From assembly GCA_963722415.1 (NCBI GenBank), contig CAVRNI010000037.1, positions 91,922 through 155,921 on the forward strand: DNA of 64,000 bases. Reading direction: 5' to 3'. Below the pieces are notes generated by a model. That model saw only the letters and a program-made list of their open reading frames with translations. It was not told where the DNA came from and made no database searches. The stretch's first letter is position 1. The number at the start of each line of letters is the position of its first letter. Below, piece after piece: positions 9,097-17,365 of this stretch. Origin of the DNA: JALOLG01 sp963722415 (lineage in GTDB: Bacteria > Actinomycetota > Acidimicrobiia > Acidimicrobiales > Ilumatobacteraceae). The position numbers and the translations under genes are program-made.

Positions 9097-9666
9097 GTGC
9101 TCCTTGCCCACGCCGGAAACCGAATCGACGCCGAGGACCGGGCGGAGCCACGCTTCCCCGCGTCTCAGGTCGGCGTGGTGACGTCGATCATCGCGCGGGC
9201 GCTCGCTGATCTCCGACCGTCGGCGGTCGTGTCCGCGGCCGCCAACGGCGCCGACCTGATCATCCTCACCGAGGCGCAACGACTCGGCATCGCGACCCAC
9301 GTCGTGCTGCCCATGCACGCCGACGACTTTCTCGAGGCATCCGTCGCGACGTCCGACACAGCCTGGGCCGACCAGTATCGCGAGGTGCTCGACACGGCGC
9401 GCAGGTCCCCCGGGTCGACCGTCGACACCTTGGATCTCGCCGCCGATCCGAGGTGGTATCTCAAAGCCAACGTCGTGATCCTCGAACGAGCTCGATCCCT
9501 TGCCTCCGGCGACGAATCGATCATCGCCATGACCGTGCGCCCCACTGAGGGCGAGACTCCACCGAGCGCCGCCGATGAGTTCGCGCATCTGGCGTCACAA
9601 GCGGGGCTCACGGTGCTCACCGTCGATCCCCGTCCCGACCGCACTGTCGCCCTACGCGTCGACTGA
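9097..9666 (+). CDS. SLOG/LOG-like Rossmannoid domain protein
   Basis: Protein of 189 aa starting at GTG 9097. The N-terminus LLAHAGNRIDAEDR resembles the 'GHRID' motif found in a family of Rossmannoid sensor proteins; then comes ALADLRPSAVVSAAANGADLIILTEAQRLGIATHVVLP, the alternating strand/helix and glycine-rich pattern of SLOG/LOG-type nucleotide-binding domains. In conflict systems SLOG domains are proposed to sense nucleotide ligands; this fits the neighbouring trypsin/TIR-like and CHAT genes. The homology is judged by motif only. A TAGGGT minus-10-like hexamer ends 9 bases before the GTG, so the gene may be nearly leaderless. Confidence 0.6.
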   Translation: MLLAHAGNRIDAEDRAEPRFPASQVGVVTSIIARALADLRPSAVVSAAANGADLIILTEAQRLGIATHVVLPMHADDFLEASVATSDTAWADQYREVLDTARRSPGSTVDTLDLAADPRWYLKANVVILERARSLASGDESIIAMTVRPTEGETPPSAADEFAHLASQAGLTVLTVDPRPDRTVALRVD

Positions 9667-9708
9667 ACGGACGACCGCGCGACTGCGATCTCGCCCGTCA
9701 GGCGGCAT

Positions 9709-12654
9709 TCACGACTCGGCGTCGGAGCTCGTCCAGCTTTCGAGGACACCGTGCATGTCCATCAGGATCTTGGACGCGTCCGCCTTGCCTGGCACGACAT
9801 CGACGAGGTCGCGGAGGTGATTCGTCACGGAGTCGCGTTCGCGAGCGCTCGACCGGAGCCGGAAAGCGGCGACATACGCCGCCGTGATGCCCTGCGCGGC
9901 CTCGGTGAGGGCCCCGGCCTCTGACGGCTCGGACGCCGCCGTGATCAGGAGCTCACTCAGTCTGAGGTCGCCCACCCCGGCGCGGCTCCAGAAGTCCGGC
10001 GCGGCGTCGATATCGACCGACGATTGCCCGCCGCCCACCTGCCCGAGGCGCTCCTCGAACGCGCTGGCGGCCGCCTCGAAGATGGCCAGCGAATCACCGG
10101 GCTCGATGTCGTTGAGCTTCGCCACCTGGACGAGCTGGATCCAGTTGAGCTCGTAGTAGGCCTTGGCCCGGAGTCGATGTGCTTCCGCGAAGAAGTGGAT
10201 GGCTTCGAGGAGGTGGTGCGCGCGTTCCTCCCCAGTTGTCATCGTCGCCAGACGCTTGTGGAACCCACCCATCAGGGCCAGGCGCTCGTCGGTCGTGCCC
10301 AGGTCGAGTGCTCGCTTGAGCCACGTCTGCGCCCGCTGCACGTAGACGTCGACCCACGACTTGGCAACACCTCGGCGATGCAGTTGCTGTGCTCGACGGC
10401 TGAGCAGGTTGCCGAGCTGCTCGATCGAGCCGATCGTGACGTTCGATCCACCGCGTTTGAGGGCGAGCCCGTACAGCCGGATCGCCGACCTGAACTCCAT
10501 CAGTTCCGCCCATGTCTCGGCGACCTCGGCGAGTGCCTCGGGCGACTTCAGCTTGATCGCGCAGGTCTGCAGATCCCGCAGATCGGACCGGACCTGTTGC
10601 GCCGACCCCTCGGCGTCGACCGTGGCCGACCGGCCCTGGTCGCTGGCGACCGAGAACAGTCGCTGGATCCTGCGGCGCAGCTCCCCCACCGTGTGGACCT
10701 CTGACAGATCACGCCGGTACGCCCTGGTGGTCAAGCAGAACCCGGGATCGCCATAGCACTGGTAGGCGCCCCAGGTGAGCGACCGCCGCTCGGTTTCCCA
10801 CGCCGCATGTCGCGCGCCGGACACCGCGCTGCCGAAGTCCGACCCCGTGAGCAGCTCGGTGTAGAGATGCTCGGAGAACGACCGTGCCGCCGTGTCGTCG
10901 ACAGCCCATCCGGCGACGACGACAGCCCGCACCCCGGCCTTCAACAACTCGCGACCGACGCTGGCGGCCACCCGGTTGGCACCGGTGAGAATCCGGCCGA
11001 GATGACACGCGTTGAGGACGACCAGATCCGGAATGACGGACATCTTCGAGAACACGTTGGGTGTCAGACGAAGGTTCCCGAGGACGACCCCGGTGGTGGT
11101 CGGGTCGTCCGTGAAGTCCCCGTGCGCCGCGATGTGGACCACGCGCCAATCGCCGTTCAGGAGCCGGTGCAGCGCCTTCACGGACGTCACCTGCTGGTAG
11201 ACGTGCGGCGTCGCCGCCGCATCGTCGGTCGCGCTCGTCGACGCCGGCTCGACGAGCGTCGACGTCGTGTCCCAGATCAGCGACTCCACGTTCCATCCGG
11301 ACGTCGCCATCAGTTCGGCGACCGCCAAACTCTCGTTGTACGCACCCGGGAGTTGCTCGAACTGGGGAGCGGGCGGATTGCCGATGATGAGGGCGTTGTT
11401 GCCCGATGCGCGTGGAACCTCGAACCGGACGCTCTCGGTCTCCCTGAACTGGCGGAGCATCCCGACGCGCAGCGCGAGCGGAGCGTCAGCTTCGGGCGAC
11501 TCGGGGCGCGGACGCATGAGCTCCCACGGATAGTCGGCCGTGCTCTCGTCGACGAGCAGGTGCAGGTGCTCGCCGGAACCCAGATCACCCTTCAGCTCGT
11601 TCGGGATCAGGAGCTCGTAGAGCGTGCCACCGATGTCGGGGTCGGCGTCGTTGCCGATCGCGTTGGCGACGAGTGGATCGAGGATGGCGCGCTCGGCGAG
11701 CCCGACCAGCCGTTCCGCGCGGGCCAACCTCCCGATCGATGTGAACTCGAGCTCGACGCTCGACGCCTCCGGATCGAACGAGCGGGCCCGAATGTCGATC
11801 CGGCGCCAGACTTCGTCGGCCGCGTCGATCGGTGAGCCGGCGCTCGAGCGCCCCTCGCCGGCCGTCGGCTCGAGCCGGTAGGTGACCTGCTGGCGGATGG
11901 CGGGATCAGCCCCTTCGTTGCGGCCCTCCATCGACCGCAACCGAGCGAGCACGCCGACGATGAGGTCGACGCGATCCTCGTAGCGCTCGATGATCTCGAG
12001 CGCCTCCAGCGGCACGACGTCGGTCGCGAAACGTTCCTCGCCGGCGACGAGCACCTTCATCCTCGTCAGCCGGCCATTGGCGGCGATCGTCCCGTCGATC
12101 AACGCTCGTACCGATGCCTCGACGCGAAGACCGCCTCCGGACGAGGCCCCGATGAGCACGCTCGAAACACCGATCGCCGGCCACTTGCCGTCGGCGGGCA
12201 GTGCGCCCGCGAGTCGGCGCTCGAGCTCGTTCAACGCGACGCGAAGCAGGGATCGGGTGACGACATCGCGGAGTTGGGCCGGCGCGAGCTCGCCGCTCGG
12301 ACCGAGGCCGATGATGACCGCACCTCGCGGCGGCGCCTCGTCGACCGCCTCCAGCAGGAGGATCTCACCGAGCCGTTGCGGATATTGTTGCATCAGCAAC
12401 ATCCGCTCCAGACGACCCTCCGACCGCTTGTTGAGCTGGGCCTCAGCACCCGTGAGAGGCAGGCCTTGGAAGTGCCCGACGAGGAGCCGGTACGTGGCGT
12501 GCTCGAGACTCCCGTGGAGCACCCTGACCTGGAGCGGATTGAGGGCGGGCGGGGGCGCCACGGTGGATCCGGCCGCCACTTGCTCGACCAGCGCGGGGTC
12601 AGCACCGGCAACCGCGTCGCGTGTGGTTGCGTCACCCATCGTCTGACGCGGCAC
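9709..12654 (-). CDS. CHAT domain (caspase-like) protease with TPR-like C-terminus
   Basis: Protein of 981 aa. The central part (about residues 430-640) is a CHAT caspase-family domain with catalytic histidine H511 in VHIAAHGDF and cysteine C550 in VVLNACHLG, followed by RELLKAGVRAVVVAGW. Before it lies a region (about 35-330) containing VLHGSLEHATYRLLVGHFQG, which I recognise only as a domain frequent in CHAT proteins. The C-terminal ~330 residues are helical, TPR-like. Start: the GTG at 12654 has GGGGGAGG six bases upstream; the ATG at 12639 has no such site. The gene converges on the SLOG-like gene (42-bp gap). CHAT proteases activate downstream effectors by cleavage in known systems (for example gasdermin or TPR-CHAT with type III-E CRISPR); the target here is unknown. 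Confidence 0.85.
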   Translation of the reverse strand: MPRQTMGDATTRDAVAGADPALVEQVAAGSTVAPPPALNPLQVRVLHGSLEHATYRLLVGHFQGLPLTGAEAQLNKRSEGRLERMLLMQQYPQRLGEILLLEAVDEAPPRGAVIIGLGPSGELAPAQLRDVVTRSLLRVALNELERRLAGALPADGKWPAIGVSSVLIGASSGGGLRVEASVRALIDGTIAANGRLTRMKVLVAGEERFATDVVPLEALEIIERYEDRVDLIVGVLARLRSMEGRNEGADPAIRQQVTYRLEPTAGEGRSSAGSPIDAADEVWRRIDIRARSFDPEASSVELEFTSIGRLARAERLVGLAERAILDPLVANAIGNDADPDIGGTLYELLIPNELKGDLGSGEHLHLLVDESTADYPWELMRPRPESPEADAPLALRVGMLRQFRETESVRFEVPRASGNNALIIGNPPAPQFEQLPGAYNESLAVAELMATSGWNVESLIWDTTSTLVEPASTSATDDAAATPHVYQQVTSVKALHRLLNGDWRVVHIAAHGDFTDDPTTTGVVLGNLRLTPNVFSKMSVIPDLVVLNACHLGRILTGANRVAASVGRELLKAGVRAVVVAGWAVDDTAARSFSEHLYTELLTGSDFGSAVSGARHAAWETERRSLTWGAYQCYGDPGFCLTTRAYRRDLSEVHTVGELRRRIQRLFSVASDQGRSATVDAEGSAQQVRSDLRDLQTCAIKLKSPEALAEVAETWAELMEFRSAIRLYGLALKRGGSNVTIGSIEQLGNLLSRRAQQLHRRGVAKSWVDVYVQRAQTWLKRALDLGTTDERLALMGGFHKRLATMTTGEERAHHLLEAIHFFAEAHRLRAKAYYELNWIQLVQVAKLNDIEPGDSLAIFEAAASAFEERLGQVGGGQSSVDIDAAPDFWSRAGVGDLRLSELLITAASEPSEAGALTEAAQGITAAYVAAFRLRSSARERDSVTNHLRDLVDVVPGKADASKILMDMHGVLESWTSSDAES

Positions 12655-12723
12655 TGGCACCCTCCCCCGTTCGCTGAATGTCCGGACGCATGATCGTCCA
12701 AATTCGTGACCTTGTCGATGCGA

Positions 12724-12753
12724 TTGACGTGCGACTGTGCCGCTTGGCATAAT
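12724..12753 (+). promoter_or_regulatory. Promoter of MBL gene (leaderless)
   Basis: TTGACG at 12724-12729 and CATAAT at 12748-12753 with an 18-bp spacer. The expected start of transcription, 7 bases after the minus-10, is at the GTG start codon (12760). There is no ribosome binding site. It lies in the 105-bp gap between the divergent CHAT and MBL genes. Confidence 0.75.
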
Positions 12754-12759
12754 TGGCCG

Positions 12760-13563
12760 GTGCGAATCGACCCGGTGGTCGACTGCGAGATCGTCGCCGA
12801 GCCCACGCATCCCTGGTTCCGTTGGAAGGGTGGACGCGGCACGACGGGTGACGACTGGATGCGTCATTCCGAGCTCCTCGTCGATGGGAAACTGCGGTTC
12901 GGCTTCGGTGGTTTCCTGCTACGCGGTGGACCGCTGGGCGAGCGAATCGTGCTCGTCGACTGCGGCAACGGGCCCGAAGGCGACGACTTCATCCCGCCCG
13001 GCAGGCTCCTCGAGTCGCTGGCCGCGCTTGGTGTCGGTCCGGACGACGTGACCGACGTGCTGCTCACCCATCTGCACTACGACCACACGGGCTGGCTGGC
13101 CATCGAAGGACGACCGACGTTCGCCAACGCGAGCGTGCGCTGCGCGGCCGCCGACCTCGCCTGGTTCGGCGATCCATCGACCATCGGCCTGTCATCGCAG
13201 GTGCTGCCGGGCCGAGTCGGGCCGCTCGGCGATCGGTTGTCGACGTTCTCCGTCGACGGCCCGATCCTGCCGGGCGTCGACGCCCTCCTGGCGCCGGGAC
13301 ACACGCCCGGAAGCACCGTGTTCGTCATCAGCGAAGGCGAGCAACGGGTGCTGCTGATCGGCGATGTCGTCCACTGCCCCGTCGAACTGGTCGAGGAGGA
13401 ATGGGCGGCATTCGGAGACGTCGACCCGGTGCTCGCGGCGCGGACACGTGAGCGGGTGACCCGCGAGCTCGACGGTGCCGAGGTGGGCGGCGCGCACTTC
13501 CCCGGCCTCGCGCTGGGGCGTCTGATCCAAACGTCAGTGCCGCGGCGGTGGACGGTGCCATGA
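12760..13563 (+). CDS. MBL-fold metallo-hydrolase
   Basis: Metallo-beta-lactamase-fold hydrolase of 267 aa. The metal-binding motif is HLHYDH with H104, H106, D108 and H109; further ligands are in APGHTPGST and GDVVH. GTG start at 12760 coincides with the predicted transcription start, so the mRNA is probably leaderless. Its TGA overlaps the ATG of the acyl-CoA ligase gene (ATGA), so it heads a catabolic operon. Such enzymes cleave thioesters or lactones; a thioesterase-like or lactonase role would suit the neighbours but is inferred. Confidence 0.85.
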   Translation: MRIDPVVDCEIVAEPTHPWFRWKGGRGTTGDDWMRHSELLVDGKLRFGFGGFLLRGGPLGERIVLVDCGNGPEGDDFIPPGRLLESLAALGVGPDDVTDVLLTHLHYDHTGWLAIEGRPTFANASVRCAAADLAWFGDPSTIGLSSQVLPGRVGPLGDRLSTFSVDGPILPGVDALLAPGHTPGSTVFVISEGEQRVLLIGDVVHCPVELVEEEWAAFGDVDPVLAARTRERVTRELDGAEVGGAHFPGLALGRLIQTSVPRRWTVP

Positions 13564-15128
13564 CGGGTTCCCCGACGCTGCTCGGGCGCATCTCCGACGC
13601 AACGCGACTCCGCGCCGAGCGCGCCAGCCTCGTTCTCGACGACGACGTGCTCACCCATCGCGACGTCGAGCGGATGTCAGCGCTCGTCGCTCGTGGGCTT
13701 ACCGGCGTTGGACTCGGCCGCGCGAATCGCGTCGCGGTGCTCGGGCCGAACCACCTGCTGACGATGGTGGCGACGCTCGGCATCATCCGGTCCGGCGCGA
13801 CATGGATCCCGCTCAATCCACGCGACTCGATCGATGCCATCGGCGCACTGTCCCGGCGCTTTCGAACCGACATGTTGATCTACCACTCCGACTTCGCCGG
13901 GGCGCTCGACCAGATCCGACACGAGGCCACGACGATCACCGAGGTCGTCGCCCTCGACGACCAACCAGGCGAGGCCAACCCATCACTCGTCGAGTGGGCC
14001 GCCGCCCACGATTCGGGGGCCGCGCTCACCGAACCGGACGGCGAGGATCTGAGCGCCGTGTTCGCAACCGGAGGCACCACCGGCGTCGCCAAGGGGGTGT
14101 GCTACAGCTATCGCACGTTGTCGGCGATCGCCGGCAACTACGTCGAACTGCTCGACCACTCCGATCCGGTCTTCCTCGCCGCCGCCCCACTGACCCACGT
14201 CTCGGGCCGCGTGTGCCTCGGCGTGATGGCCGCGGGTGGGACCACGGTCGTGCTGCCCCAGTTCGAGCCGGGTGCCGTTCTCACCGCGATCGAGCGACAC
14301 CGCGTCACCACGATGGTGCTCCCGACGACGATGCTCAACCGCGTCCTCGCCCACCCGGCAGCGGGATCGACCGACACGTCGAGCCTGCGGCGCGTGGCGG
14401 TCGGCGCCTCGCCCGTGCCGGTCGACCTGCTGAAGCGGGCGATCAGCACGTTCGGACCGGTCATCGCCCAGAACTACGGCCAGACCGAGGCCCCCATGCA
14501 CATCACCGCGATGCGACCCGACGAGTACCTCGTCGACGGAGCATTCGTCCCCGACGTGCGGATGGTCAGCTGCGGCCGCCCCACTCGCTTCTGCGACGTC
14601 CGAACGGTGACTGACGACGGTGTCGACGTCGCGCCGGGCGAGGTCGGTGAGATCGTCGTCCGTGCCAACTTCGTGATGGATCGCTATCTCGACGACGAGG
14701 CGGCCACGTCGGCCACGCGGATCGACGGCTGGCACCGCACCGGCGACCTCGGCACGCTCGATCCGGAGGGATACCTCACGATCGTCGGCCGGCTCACGGA
14801 CATGATCATCACCGGCGGCTTCAACGTGTATCCCGCCGAGATCGAAGGGGTGATCGCCGAACGGACCGACGTCCACGAATCGGCGGTCATCGGGCTGCCC
14901 GACCCCGACTGGGGCGAACGGGTCGTGGCCGTGGTCGAGCCGGCACCGGGCGCCGTCGTCGACATCGACGACCTGTTGCGCCACGTCCGCGGCCGGCTCG
15001 GAGCGGTGAAGACACCGAAAGACGTGGTGATCGTCGACGCCATCCCCCGCAACGCCAACGGCAAGATCCTGAAGTCCGTGCTCGTCGAGCGCCTCACTCA
15101 GACGGATCGGCCGGGTCGCGGGAGGTAG
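13560..15128 (+). CDS. AMP-dependent acyl-CoA synthetase/ligase
   Basis: ANL-superfamily ligase of 522 aa that activates a carboxylic acid to its CoA thioester through an acyl-AMP. Motifs: P-loop FATGGTTGVAKG, YGQTEAP for the adenine site, HRTGDLG, and the C-terminal catalytic lysine in NANGKILKSVL. The ATG overlaps the stop of the MBL gene. It ends with a 31-bp overlap with the convergent acyl-CoA dehydrogenase gene. Substrate unknown; medium-chain or branched dicarboxylic acids would suit the cluster. Confidence 0.9.
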   Translation: MTGSPTLLGRISDATRLRAERASLVLDDDVLTHRDVERMSALVARGLTGVGLGRANRVAVLGPNHLLTMVATLGIIRSGATWIPLNPRDSIDAIGALSRRFRTDMLIYHSDFAGALDQIRHEATTITEVVALDDQPGEANPSLVEWAAAHDSGAALTEPDGEDLSAVFATGGTTGVAKGVCYSYRTLSAIAGNYVELLDHSDPVFLAAAPLTHVSGRVCLGVMAAGGTTVVLPQFEPGAVLTAIERHRVTTMVLPTTMLNRVLAHPAAGSTDTSSLRRVAVGASPVPVDLLKRAISTFGPVIAQNYGQTEAPMHITAMRPDEYLVDGAFVPDVRMVSCGRPTRFCDVRTVTDDGVDVAPGEVGEIVVRANFVMDRYLDDEAATSATRIDGWHRTGDLGTLDPEGYLTIVGRLTDMIITGGFNVYPAEIEGVIAERTDVHESAVIGLPDPDWGERVVAVVEPAPGAVVDIDDLLRHVRGRLGAVKTPKDVVIVDAIPRNANGKILKSVLVERLTQTDRPGRGR

Positions 15129-16319
15129 CGGTCGGACACGATGCGCAACTGGATCTCCGAGGTGCCCTCGAAGATCTTGGTGAGACGTGCGTCGCGCCAG
15201 TGGCGCTCGAGCGCGAAGTCGGTGGTGTACCCGGCGCCGCCGTGGATCTGCAGTCCCTCGCTCGTCACGCGTTCGGCCATCTCGCTGGCCAGCAGCTTGA
15301 GCATCGACGCCTGGTGGTCGACCGTGACGCCTGCGTCGGCATCGGCTGCGACCTGGTACATGAACGCGCGGCACGCCTCGATCTCGGCTGCCATCTGGGC
15401 GACCTTGAACCGCAGCGCTTGGAAGTCGCCGATCGGGCGATCGAACTGCCGGCGCTGCTGGCAGTACGCGACCGAGTCCTCGAGCGCGGCGCGCGCCAAA
15501 CCGATGGCGCGGGCGCCGGTGTGCACCCGCGCCTCGGTCAGCGTGCGCGATACCCCACGAAATCCCTCCGTGTCGTCCGGTTGAGCGTCCTCGCGCTCCA
15601 AGAGGTTGTCGGCGGAACGCGCAGGCCGTCGATCGACAGCTCCCACGTCTGCCAGCCGAAGTATCCGATCTTGCGGATCGGCGTGCCGGAGACACCTGGT
15701 GGGAACGTGCCGCGCTCCTTGGGAACGTAGAAGCGCCGGATGCCGGCATGCCGGTGGACCGGGTCATACGGCGTCGTGCGGGCGACGATGATCAGGTAGT
15801 CGGCCTGATCGGCGTACGTGCACCACATCTTCTGCCCGGTGATGACCCACTCGTCGCCGTCGCGCTCGGCGCGGGTTCGTATCGACGCGATGTCGGATCC
15901 GGCGTCCGGTTCGCTAGCGCGAACGCGCCGAGGTACTCGCCGCGAGCGACACGCGGCAGGATCGCCTCGCGTTGTTCGGCGCTGAAGCCGGCGCTCAACC
16001 CATTGCCACGGGCGATGATGCTCGCCACGCTCATCCACGCCCGGGCGAGCTCCTCGGTCACCATGCAGTACTCGACGAGCCCGAGACCGAGGCCGCCGTA
16101 CTGCTCGGGCACGAGAATGCCGAACAGGCCCATCTCGGCCATCGTGCTCACGACGTGTTCGGGGATGAGGCCGTGCTGCGGATCGAGCTCGTTGGCGACG
16201 GGCAACACCACGTTCATCGCGAAGCTGCGCACGGCATCGCGCATCGCCAGCCGCTCGTCGGTCAGGTAGGCCGTCGGCAGGGACGCCGGCGCAGGTGGAA
16301 GAAGTGCCATCGAGCACAT
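15098..16319 (-). CDS. Acyl-CoA dehydrogenase (two frameshifts)
   Basis: FAD-dependent acyl-CoA dehydrogenase covered in three frames. N-terminal part to about 15915 includes LVPEQYGGLGLGLVEYC; the middle part includes DAGSDIASIRTRAERDGDEWVITGQKMWCT; the C-terminal part includes QRRQFDRPIGDFQALRFKVAQMA and LQIHGGAGYTTDFALERHWRDARL with KIFEGTSEIQ. Homology is restored by adding one base near 15913 (CTAGC; family motif SEPDAGSD) and one near 15610. Together the pieces make a normal ~400-aa enzyme, so two sequencing deletions are likely. It is divergent from the MaoC gene. Confidence 0.85.
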
Positions 16320-16340
16320 TGTCCTGGGTCGGCTATTTGC

Positions 16341-16370
16341 TTGTCAACCAACAACTAACTGTTCTACTCT
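16341..16370 (+). promoter_or_regulatory. Promoter of MaoC-TetR/SDR operon (leaderless)
   Basis: TTGTCA at 16341-16346 and TACTCT at 16365-16370 with an 18-bp spacer. The predicted transcription start is the GTG start codon at 16377. The spacer (CAACCAACAACTAACT) is unusually AC-rich and could hold the operator of the TetR regulator encoded downstream; that is speculative. Confidence 0.7.
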
Positions 16371-16376
16371 GATGCG

Positions 16377-16865
16377 GTGACCGATCCGTTCGATCGAGCG
16401 TCCTTCGAGTCGGTGCATCACGGCAGGGCGTTCGAGGACTTCGAGGTCGGCCAGGAGTTCGTGCACCACTGGGGTCGGACCATCACCGCTGCCGACAACG
16501 TGCTGTTCTCGACCTCGATGTGCTGCTGGCTGCCGATGTACCTCAACGTGCCGTACGCCCAGTCGCACGGTCATCGCGACACGGTCGTGCACCCGATGCT
16601 CGTGCTGTGCACCGTCGTCGGGATGTCGGTGGAGGATCTCAGCGAGTACGGCGGGGCGTTCCTCGGTCTCGAGGACTGCACGTTCCATCGCCCCGTGTAC
16701 CCCGGCGACACCTTGACCGCCAGATCCACCGTCGTGGCGACGCGCCCGTCGAAGAGTCGCCCGGGCGGGATCGTGACCTGGCACACCGAGGGGTCCGACC
16801 AAGCGGGCGCCCTCGTCGTCGACTTCGTGCGCACCAATCTCATCGCGGCGCGGTCGGAACGATGA
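16377..16865 (+). CDS. MaoC-like (R)-hydratase family protein, copy 1
   Basis: Hot-dog-fold MaoC family protein, 162 aa. FEVGQEFVHHWGRTITAADNVLFS carries the conserved hydratase-site pattern (D, then N/H), and VYPGDTLTARSTVV is the usual closing strand pair. GTG start without ribosome site, directly at a predicted transcription start. It overlaps the second MaoC gene by 4 bases, suggesting a heteromeric enzyme. Family members hydrate enoyl-CoA or mesaconyl/itaconyl-CoA; the CitE-like lyase in the same operon makes the latter attractive. Confidence 0.85.
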   Translation: MTDPFDRASFESVHHGRAFEDFEVGQEFVHHWGRTITAADNVLFSTSMCCWLPMYLNVPYAQSHGHRDTVVHPMLVLCTVVGMSVEDLSEYGGAFLGLEDCTFHRPVYPGDTLTARSTVVATRPSKSRPGGIVTWHTEGSDQAGALVVDFVRTNLIAARSER

Positions 16866-17365
16866 GCACGTCCCCCTCTGACAACTCGACCCTGGTCGGT
16901 CGCGACGGGTTCTTCGAGGACTTCACCGTCGGCCAGCGACTGCGCCACTCGCGCGGCGCCACGATCAGCGACGTCGAGAACAACATGGTCACCAAGCTGG
17001 TGATGAACACGGCCGAGGGACACTGGAACGACTTCGCGATGCGGGCGAGCGTGCTCGGGGAAGGACGCGTCGTGTTCGGGCTGGTCACCGCGTCGGTCGT
17101 GTTCGGCCTGGCGAGTCAGGACACCGCCGAGCAGGCACTCGCCGAGCTGGCGTGCGGTGGGCTGCGGTTCAGCGCACCGGTGCACGTCGGTGACACGCTG
17201 TACGCGTACACCGAGGTGCTCGAGTGCCGGCCCTCCGAGGAACGCGACGACGCCGGGATCGTCCGCTTCCACCATTGGGGCCTGCTCGACGACGAGCGAG
17301 TGGTGTTCGAGGGCAGCCGGACGGTGCTGCTCAAGCGGCGCTCCCACTGGGTCACGTCGTCGTGA
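16862..17365 (+). CDS. MaoC-like (R)-hydratase family protein, copy 2
   Basis: Second hot-dog protein of 167 aa, starting at an ATG overlapping the previous stop. FFEDFTVGQRLRHSRGATISDVENNMVTKLVMNT matches the MaoC N-terminal motif, and APVHVGDTLYAYTEVLECR the C-terminal one. The two copies share layout but are clearly diverged in sequence. Its stop overlaps the GTG of the TetR gene. Probably a subunit partner of copy 1. Confidence 0.85.
   Translation: MSTSPSDNSTLVGRDGFFEDFTVGQRLRHSRGATISDVENNMVTKLVMNTAEGHWNDFAMRASVLGEGRVVFGLVTASVVFGLASQDTAEQALAELACGGLRFSAPVHVGDTLYAYTEVLECRPSEERDDAGIVRFHHWGLLDDERVVFEGSRTVLLKRRSHWVTSS

Noticed and set aside
9667..9708. Short gap between convergent SLOG-like and CHAT genes examined for a bidirectional terminator
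   Set aside because: No stem of useful length was found.
13983..15767. 594-aa minus-strand frame spanning the ligase and part of the acyl-CoA dehydrogenase
   Set aside because: Only its first part belongs to the acyl-CoA dehydrogenase; the rest is antisense to the AMP-ligase.
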